DNA of 49,032 nucleotides, taken from positions 1 through 49,032 of the forward strand of contig CALKAK010000190.1 in the NCBI GenBank assembly GCA_937983015.1, given 5' to 3'. The stretch comes from an uncultured Bacillaceae bacterium. Lineage in GTDB: Bacteria; Bacillota; Bacilli; Bacillales; Caldibacillaceae. Shown here one piece after another: positions 42,937-49,032 of the stretch. The notes under the pieces are model-generated. The model had not been told where the DNA came from. It saw only the letters and a list, made by a program, of their open reading frames with translations, and ran no database searches. Position 1 is the stretch's first letter; the number at the start of each line of letters is the position of its first letter. Made by a program: the position numbers and the translations under genes.

Positions 42937-44154
42937 ATGCGGAACAAGCGTGTACTACTCTGCGTGACCGGGGGAATTGCCGCATATAAAGCGGTCGCTT
43001 TAACGAGCAAGCTAACCCAGCTCCACGCAAAGGTAAAGGTCATCATGTCGGAACATGCCACGAAATTTGTTACACCTTTAACTTTTCAAGCGATTTCCCG
43101 TAATCCTGTTTATATAGATACTTTCGATGAAATCGACCCGGAAAAAATCGCCCATATCGATTTAGCGGAATGGGCTGATGTGATCGTGATCGCCCCGGCT
43201 ACAGCCAACGTCATCGGCAAACTCGCCCATGGTATCGCCGATGATATGGTGACAACGACACTGCTTGCCACTACAAAACCGGTTTTCCTCGCGCCAAGCA
43301 TGAATGTGCATATGTATCAACACCCGGCCGTGCAACAAAACATGGATATTCTCGCATCCAGAGGGTATAGATTTATCGAACCTGGTGAAGGGTATCTCGC
43401 CTGTGGCTATGTCGGAAAGGGAAGGATGGCAGAACCCGAAGAAATAATCGATCAATTGATACGATTTTTTTCTTCGCAAAAAACGATTCTCCAGGGAAAA
43501 CGAATTTTAATCACCGCCGGTCCGACCCGGGAAAGAATCGATCCCGTTCGCTTTATCACGAACTTTTCTTCGGGGAAAATGGGGTACGCCCTGGCAGAAG
43601 AAGCGATAAAGCTCGGAGCAGAGGTCATCCTTGTTTCTGGACCGGTCTCCTTATCCCCACCAGCTCGGGTTAAAGTTTTGCAAGTGGAAAGCGCTCGGGA
43701 AATGTATGAAACGGTGCTCGCGCATTTCCCTGAGACGGATATCATTATAAAAACGGCCGCCGTCGCCGATTACCGCCCGAAATCGGTCGCCAGCCAGAAA
43801 TTGAAAAAAAAGACCGACACGCTCGTCATCGAACTGGAAAAAACCGTCGATATTTTAGCGGAATTGGGGAAACGCAAACAGAAGCAGTTTCTCGTCGGGT
43901 TCGCCGCGGAAACGGAAAATATCGAAGAAAATGCTAAAGAAAAATTACGCAAGAAAAATCTTGATCTTATCGTCGTTAATGATGTGACTCAGGAAGGGGC
44001 CGGTTTTGGCGTGGATACGAATATCGTCACCATTTACCGTAAAAATGGTACGAAACTCGCGTTACCGAAAATGTCGAAGTCCCGGGTTGCCCGCGCGATC
44101 TTGGAGGAAATCGCTACTTCACTCATAAAGGAAGATGACAATGAAGATCGCTAG
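42937..44154 (+). CDS. coaBC: Bifunctional phosphopantothenoylcysteine decarboxylase/synthetase
   Basis: CoaBC performs two steps of coenzyme A synthesis: ligation of cysteine to 4'-phosphopantothenate, then FMN-dependent decarboxylation. The N-terminal CoaC half has CVTGGIAAYKA, PSMNVHMYQHP and the substrate-clamp Cys in GYLACGYVGKGRMAEP. The C-terminal CoaB half has ITAGPTRERIDPVRFITNFSSGKMG and KTAAVADYRPK. It has 405 aa. The last 14 nt overlap priA. Confidence 0.95.
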   Translation: MRNKRVLLCVTGGIAAYKAVALTSKLTQLHAKVKVIMSEHATKFVTPLTFQAISRNPVYIDTFDEIDPEKIAHIDLAEWADVIVIAPATANVIGKLAHGIADDMVTTTLLATTKPVFLAPSMNVHMYQHPAVQQNMDILASRGYRFIEPGEGYLACGYVGKGRMAEPEEIIDQLIRFFSSQKTILQGKRILITAGPTRERIDPVRFITNFSSGKMGYALAEEAIKLGAEVILVSGPVSLSPPARVKVLQVESAREMYETVLAHFPETDIIIKTAAVADYRPKSVASQKLKKKTDTLVIELEKTVDILAELGKRKQKQFLVGFAAETENIEENAKEKLRKKNLDLIVVNDVTQEGAGFGVDTNIVTIYRKNGTKLALPKMSKSRVARAILEEIATSLIKEDDNEDR

Positions 44155-46555
44155 CGTGATCGTCGATGTTCCCACTTTGAATACGGACAGGCCATTTGAT
44201 TACGGGATTCCCGATGAATGGGTCGATCTCATCCTGCCGGGGATGCGGGTTGTCGTCCCCTTTGGTAATCGCAAAGTTCAGGGTTTTGTCGTGGATATTA
44301 AAAAGGAGACGGATTTTCCTGGCACCTTAAAAAATATCATTGAACCGCTGGACCCTCTCCCGGTATTAAATAAAGAATTACTCTATCTCGGTGATTACCT
44401 GGCAGAGACCACTCTCTGTTTTAAAATATCCGCCTACCAGGTGATGTTACCACCGGCGTTAAAAGCGAAGTACGAGAAGTACCTTGTTTTGGGAAAAGGG
44501 ATCGCTGTTTCCGAACTACCGGAACCGTTTCAGGAACTGTTCTTTGATAAAAAAAGGATCCCCTGGGAAGAGGCCGAAAAAGTTGCCAATAAATCGACCT
44601 TGTATCGTCTGACCAAAAAAGGGTTTTTGGAAGTTGTTTACGATGTCAAAAGCAAGGGAACGAAAAAGCTTGTCACCTACTATTTGCCCGCTCTTTCGGA
44701 AACCGATTTTCTTAAGGCGGTTGCAACAGGGAGATGGGGCAAGAAACAACAACAAATCATCCAGTTTTTCACTTCACGTTTCGCACCGGCATCGATTGAG
44801 GAAATTAATGAAGCGATTCCTGATCCTCGGGGCTCGTTGGCTACGCTTGTGAAACGGGGTCTGTTAAAAAAAGAAGAGTATGAAGAGTACCGCGATCCCT
44901 ATAAAGATCGCACTTTCAAACGTACGCGGCCGCTTCCGCTCACTGAAAGTCAACAAAAGGTCATCGCCCCCATTCTAAAATCCGTTGAAGAAGAGGAACA
45001 TCGGGTTTATTTGCTTCACGGCGTGACCGGCAGCGGCAAAACGGAGATTTATTTACAGTCGATCGATGCCGTGATCAAACGCGGTAAAGAAGCGATTGTC
45101 CTTGTTCCCGAGATTTCTTTAACTCCGCAGATGGTTGAACGGTTCAAGGGGCGTTTCGGAAATAATGTCGCCGTTCTCCATTCCCGGCTTTCTACTGGAG
45201 AAAAATATGATGAATGGCGTAAAATACAACGGAAGGAAGTCCAGGTAGTTGTTGGGGCCCGCTCAGCAATCTTCGCCCCTTTTGAAAATCTAGGTATTAT
45301 CATCATCGATGAGGAACATGAGACAAGCTATAAACAGGAGGACACACCGCGCTATCACGCGCGCGATGTTGCGATCGAACGGTCGCGGCTCCATTCCTGT
45401 CCGGTCGTTCTCGGCAGTGCCACACCCTCATTAGAAAGTTATGCCCGGGCACAAAAGGGGGTATATCATTTATTGACACTGGAAAAACGGATCAATGAAA
45501 CGGAATTGCCCCCGGTCCATATCGTCGATATGCGTGATGAGTTAAAAGAAGGGAACCGGTCGATGTTCTCAAGGATTCTTATGGAAAAAATCAAAGAGCG
45601 GTTGGAAAAACGGGAACAAATCGTTCTACTTCTGAATAGGCGGGGTTATTCATCGTTTGTCATGTGCCGGGATTGTGGCCTTGTCATCCAGTGTCCTCAT
45701 TGCGAAATTTCTTTGACTTACCACAAATTCGGTCAAAAGCTGAAGTGCCATTATTGTGGTTATGAAGAGTATGCTCCGAATGTTTGCCCCGATTGCGGTA
45801 GCCAGCATATCCGCTTTTTTGGCTCGGGTACACAAAAAGTCGAAGAAGAATTAGGGAAGTTGATACCGGAAGCCCGGGTCATCCGCATGGATGTGGATAC
45901 GACCCGGCGGAAAGGAGCTCACGAAAAGTTACTCGCTGATTTTCAGGCAGGTAAAGCGGATATTCTCCTCGGTACGCAAATGATCGCCAAGGGACTGGAT
46001 TTTCCGAATATTACTCTCGTTGGTGTGCTTTCGGCCGATACATCATTACATATCCCGGATTTTCGTGCCTCGGAAAAAACATTCCAATTATTAACCCAAG
46101 TGAGTGGACGTGCTGGTCGTCATGAAAAGCCAGGGGAAGTGATCATTCAAACATATACCCCGGAACACTACAGCATTCAATTGGCACAACATCACGATTA
46201 TCGGAATTTTTACCGCTATGAAATGAAGATGCGAAAACGAGGAAAATATCCACCTTATTTTTATATAGCGTACGTACAGGTCAGTCATGAGGACGTTAGC
46301 CTTGTCATCAAAACGATCGAACAGATCGCGAACATGTTGAAAAATCAGTTATCACCACAGGCCATCGTTCTCGGCCCGCAAGTGGCACCAATCGCCCGGA
46401 TTAACAACCGCTTCCGATACCAAATCATCGTTAAATATAAACGAGAGCCGAACCTTTTACCTTCTTTGCAAAATGTGATAACTCGCTACCATGAACTACA
46501 GGTGAAAAGAGGCTTATCAATTTCAGTTGATCTCAACCCATTTTCCATATTGTAG
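44141..46555 (+). CDS. priA: Primosomal helicase PriA
   Basis: PriA restarts collapsed replication forks by binding branched DNA and loading the helicase. It has 804 aa. Order: DNA-binding N-domain, winged helix, helicase domain with Walker A HGVTGSGKTEIY (about 293-304) and DEEH, a zinc region with eight cysteines (CRDCGLVIQCPHC, CHYCGYE, CPDCGS), and QVSGRAGRHEKPGEV. ATG 44141 has AAGGA 9 nt upstream; ATG 44135 is too close. def, which follows in Bacillus, is missing; fmt starts 25 nt later. Confidence 0.95.
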   Translation: MKIASVIVDVPTLNTDRPFDYGIPDEWVDLILPGMRVVVPFGNRKVQGFVVDIKKETDFPGTLKNIIEPLDPLPVLNKELLYLGDYLAETTLCFKISAYQVMLPPALKAKYEKYLVLGKGIAVSELPEPFQELFFDKKRIPWEEAEKVANKSTLYRLTKKGFLEVVYDVKSKGTKKLVTYYLPALSETDFLKAVATGRWGKKQQQIIQFFTSRFAPASIEEINEAIPDPRGSLATLVKRGLLKKEEYEEYRDPYKDRTFKRTRPLPLTESQQKVIAPILKSVEEEEHRVYLLHGVTGSGKTEIYLQSIDAVIKRGKEAIVLVPEISLTPQMVERFKGRFGNNVAVLHSRLSTGEKYDEWRKIQRKEVQVVVGARSAIFAPFENLGIIIIDEEHETSYKQEDTPRYHARDVAIERSRLHSCPVVLGSATPSLESYARAQKGVYHLLTLEKRINETELPPVHIVDMRDELKEGNRSMFSRILMEKIKERLEKREQIVLLLNRRGYSSFVMCRDCGLVIQCPHCEISLTYHKFGQKLKCHYCGYEEYAPNVCPDCGSQHIRFFGSGTQKVEEELGKLIPEARVIRMDVDTTRRKGAHEKLLADFQAGKADILLGTQMIAKGLDFPNITLVGVLSADTSLHIPDFRASEKTFQLLTQVSGRAGRHEKPGEVIIQTYTPEHYSIQLAQHHDYRNFYRYEMKMRKRGKYPPYFYIAYVQVSHEDVSLVIKTIEQIANMLKNQLSPQAIVLGPQVAPIARINNRFRYQIIVKYKREPNLLPSLQNVITRYHELQVKRGLSISVDLNPFSIL

Positions 46556-46580
46556 AACTTTTCGAAAGGATGAATGTAAA

Positions 46581-47534
46581 ATGGTAAAAATTGTCTTTAT
46601 GGGAACGCCGGACTTTGCCGTTCCGGTATTAAAACAATTAATTCGTGATGAATATGAAATAGTCGGTGTCGTCACCCAACCAGACCGACCTGTCGGCAGA
46701 AAACAGATCATCACACCACCACCGGTTAAAGTGACGGCTTTGGAATATGGCATACCGGTTTTTCAACCGCAAAAACTGCGCGATGAAAAGGCGTTACAAG
46801 AAATTCTCGACCTCGATCCGGATCTTGTTATCACGTGCGCTTACGGGCAAATTTTACCGAAAAAGTTATTAGATTATCCGAAATATGGATGCATCAACGT
46901 TCATGCCTCTTTGTTGCCGGAATTACGCGGAGGTGCCCCGATCCATCACGCGATCATGCAGGGGAAAAAGGAAACTGGAATCACTATTATGTATATGGTT
47001 GAAAAACTTGATGCTGGGGATATTCTCAGTCAAGTCCGTGTACCGATCGATGAACGGGATACCGCCGGCACTTTGCATGATAAATTGAGTGAAGCAGGAG
47101 CGAAACTGCTTAGCGAGACGTTACCGAAATTATTAAGAGGTGAAATCACCCCTCGCAAACAAAATGATGAAGAAGCGACATACGCGTATAATATCAAACG
47201 GGAACATGAAAAAATTGACTGGACGAAAACCGGTGAAGCAATCTACAATCAGATTCGCGGACTTCATCCATGGCCGGTCAGCTACACGACATTGAACGGG
47301 AAAACATTGAAAATTTGGTGGGGCGAGAAAGTGCCGTTAAAAACAGATGCGAAACCAGGTACGGTCGTTCGGTTAGAAAACGATGGCATTATTGTGGCCA
47401 CGGGAAATGAAGTTGCGATAAAAATTACCGATTTACAATTAGCTGGAAAAAAACGGATGAATGCGGAACAATTTTTAGCCGGATATCGCCAGCAGATTAA
47501 AGAAGGAACCGTTTTGGGGGTAAACCATGACTAA
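46581..47534 (+). CDS. fmt: Methionyl-tRNA formyltransferase
   Basis: Fmt formylates initiator Met-tRNA using 10-formyl-THF. The formyl-transfer motif HASLLPELRGGAP contains the catalytic His, and MYMVEKLDAGDIL holds the catalytic Asp. FMGTPDFAVPVL at the N-terminus is conserved. It has 317 aa, the same as B. subtilis. ATG 46581 follows AAAGGATG. The 3' end overlaps rsmB by 8 nt. Confidence 0.96.
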   Translation: MVKIVFMGTPDFAVPVLKQLIRDEYEIVGVVTQPDRPVGRKQIITPPPVKVTALEYGIPVFQPQKLRDEKALQEILDLDPDLVITCAYGQILPKKLLDYPKYGCINVHASLLPELRGGAPIHHAIMQGKKETGITIMYMVEKLDAGDILSQVRVPIDERDTAGTLHDKLSEAGAKLLSETLPKLLRGEITPRKQNDEEATYAYNIKREHEKIDWTKTGEAIYNQIRGLHPWPVSYTTLNGKTLKIWWGEKVPLKTDAKPGTVVRLENDGIIVATGNEVAIKITDLQLAGKKRMNAEQFLAGYRQQIKEGTVLGVNHD

Positions 47535-48870
47535 AAAACGTGTACGGGAGATCGCTCTGGACATTCTCGATGAAGTCGAGAAAGATCAGAGCTATAGCAA
47601 TCTCCTGCTCGATCAAATGATCAAAAAATATCAAGTAACTTCACGCGACCGGGGGCTACTAACGGAACTTTGTTACGGGACCTTGCAGCGACAGATCACC
47701 CTTGATTTCTATATCGCTCCGTTTATCCGTAAGCAGAAAAAAATCGATTCCTGGGTGCGAAATTTATTGCGCCTTTCCGTTTATCAATTCGTTTACTTGA
47801 CGAAGATCCCCGATCGGGCGATCATTCATGAAGCGGTAGAAATCGCGAAAAAACGGGGCCATCCTGGAATCGGCGGCTTTATTAACGGCGTATTACGGGC
47901 CATGCAGCGCGAAGGATTTCCAGATATTAATGAAGTAAAAGATCCAATCGAGCGACTGGCAGTAGCAACCAGTCACCCATTTTGGCTCGTTAAACGCTGG
48001 GTCGCGCAATATGGGTGGGAACGAACGAAGGCGATGTGTGAAGAAAATTTGCGACCAGCACGACAAACGGCACGGGTTAATATGATGCGGACAACAAGGG
48101 AAGGTGCACAAAAGCGGTTAACCGAAGAAGGTTTTTGCGTCGAACCATCAGCTTTTGTACCGGTGGCGCTCAAAAGCGTAAAGGGAAATCTCGCAAATTC
48201 CCGCTCGTTTCGGGAAGGTCTCATCACGATTCAGGATGAAAGCTCGATGCTCGTCGGCTTTGCCGTAAGTCCAGAACCACATGAAGTGATTCTTGATGCC
48301 TGTGCGGCTCCCGGGGGAAAAACGACCCATCTTTCGGAGTTGATGGATGATACAGGAAAAATCCACGCCCTTGATATTCATCAGCATAAAGTGAAGTTGA
48401 TTGAAGAAAATGCCCGGCGTCTGAACTTGACGAATATCACCACCAAAGCGATCGATGCCCGCAAAGCGAAGGAAGAGTTCATACCAGAAACGTTTGACCG
48501 TGTTCTGGTGGATGCGCCGTGTTCGGGTTTTGGAGTTTTAAAACGGAAGCCGGATATTAAATACCGGAAGACAGAAGCGGATATCGAACAGCTGGCACGA
48601 ATTCAACTGGAAATTCTATCTAATGTTGCCCCGTTGGTGAAAAAAGGCGGAATCCTCGTTTACAGCACATGTACTGTAGACAAAAAAGAAAATCATGAGG
48701 TGGCGCGACACTTTTTAGAAACCCACCATGATTTTGTTCCGGATCTAGCGTTAAAACATCGTTTGCCGGAAAAGATTCGTACCTTTGTCAAGGATTATTA
48801 TTTAGAACTGTTGCCGCAAGATATCGGAAGTGACGGATTTTTTATTGCAAGTTTTAGGAAGAAAGAGTAA
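47527..48870 (+). CDS. rsmB: 16S rRNA m5C967 methyltransferase RsmB
   Basis: RsmB methylates a cytosine of 16S rRNA with S-adenosylmethionine. An N-terminal NusB-like RNA-binding domain (about 1-130) precedes the methyltransferase with DACAAPGGKTTHL, DAPCSGFGVLKRKPD (329 onward) and YSTCTVDKKEN (379 onward), which carry the two conserved cysteines. It has 447 aa, the B. subtilis length. The start ATG is within the fmt stop region (ATGACTAA). Confidence 0.95.
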   Translation: MTKKRVREIALDILDEVEKDQSYSNLLLDQMIKKYQVTSRDRGLLTELCYGTLQRQITLDFYIAPFIRKQKKIDSWVRNLLRLSVYQFVYLTKIPDRAIIHEAVEIAKKRGHPGIGGFINGVLRAMQREGFPDINEVKDPIERLAVATSHPFWLVKRWVAQYGWERTKAMCEENLRPARQTARVNMMRTTREGAQKRLTEEGFCVEPSAFVPVALKSVKGNLANSRSFREGLITIQDESSMLVGFAVSPEPHEVILDACAAPGGKTTHLSELMDDTGKIHALDIHQHKVKLIEENARRLNLTNITTKAIDARKAKEEFIPETFDRVLVDAPCSGFGVLKRKPDIKYRKTEADIEQLARIQLEILSNVAPLVKKGGILVYSTCTVDKKENHEVARHFLETHHDFVPDLALKHRLPEKIRTFVKDYYLELLPQDIGSDGFFIASFRKKE

Positions 48871-49020
48871 TTTAGAATAAGGTAGCGTTTTACGGTTGAA
48901 AAAGCACTCACTAAGTAAACTTTTTTATATACATCTGAATGGATGGACACGCATAACATCGAGATGGCACAGCTTGCGGCGTGGTTCGTTCATGCAGAGT
49001 GAAGAGACGAGGTGACATAA

Positions 49021-49032
49021 TGAAAAAAGTCG
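49021..49032 (+). CDS. Start of a further gene (4 codons in window)
   Basis: GAGGTGACATA followed by ATG AAA AAA GTC fits a ribosome binding site and start with 5-6 nt spacing. The 150-nt gap after rsmB shows no clear terminator. In Bacillus the next genes are rlmN and prpC-prkC, but four residues do not allow a call. Confidence 0.5.

Overview
The window is a stretch of chromosome from an endospore-forming Bacillota, most likely a Bacillaceae species. The evidence is gene order and protein similarity recalled from Bacillus subtilis: the division and cell-wall (dcw) cluster with spoVD and spoVE embedded, the spoIIGA-sigE-sigG sporulation locus, the ylm-sepF-divIVA-ileS segment, lspA-ylyB, a PyrR-attenuated pyr operon, and the rqcH/yloB/yloC/remA/gmk/rpoZ/coaBC/priA/fmt/rsmB segment all occur in that order. 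All genes except rqcH are on the + strand. TTG and GTG starts are frequent. Base composition looks like the mid-40s % GC by eye. I saw no mobile elements, phage genes, CRISPR arrays, tRNA or rRNA genes.

Layout. 1-8239: pbpB (3' end), spoVD, murE, mraY, murD and spoVE make and polymerise peptidoglycan precursors for vegetative division and spore cortex. 8240-9113 is an unusually long non-coding stretch where murG and murB would be expected. 9114-14362: divIB, ylxW, ylxX, sbp, ftsA and ftsZ (divisome), closed by a strong terminator. 14403-17251: spoIIGA-sigE behind a Spo0A-type promoter, then sigG behind a possible sigma-F promoter. 17348-21041: ylmD, ylmE, sepF, ylmG, ylmH (rqcP) and divIVA. 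21056-24254: ileS with a T-box leader reading an AUC specifier. 24412-25795: lspA and ylyB. 26079-35465: pyrR-pyrB-pyrC-pyrAB-pyrK-pyrD-pyrF-pyrE with two PyrR attenuators. 35466-35969: hairpin-rich gap. 35970-37673 (-): rqcH. 37841-48870: yloB, yloC, remA, gmk, rpoZ, coaBC, priA, fmt, rsmB. The first codons of one more gene are at 49021.

The main peculiarity is what is missing from otherwise conserved neighbourhoods: murG and murB (after spoVE), ylmC (after sigG), pyrP (after pyrR), pyrAA/carA (between pyrC and pyrAB) and def (between priA and fmt). At the carA position there is a nine-codon ORF with a strong ribosome binding site, possibly a deletion scar. pyrB has lost its usual stop and runs about 120 nt into pyrC in another frame. 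RqcH has Glu in place of the Asp of its DR motif. These suggest local gene loss or relocation rather than a new multi-gene system; I did not find a convincing undescribed system here.
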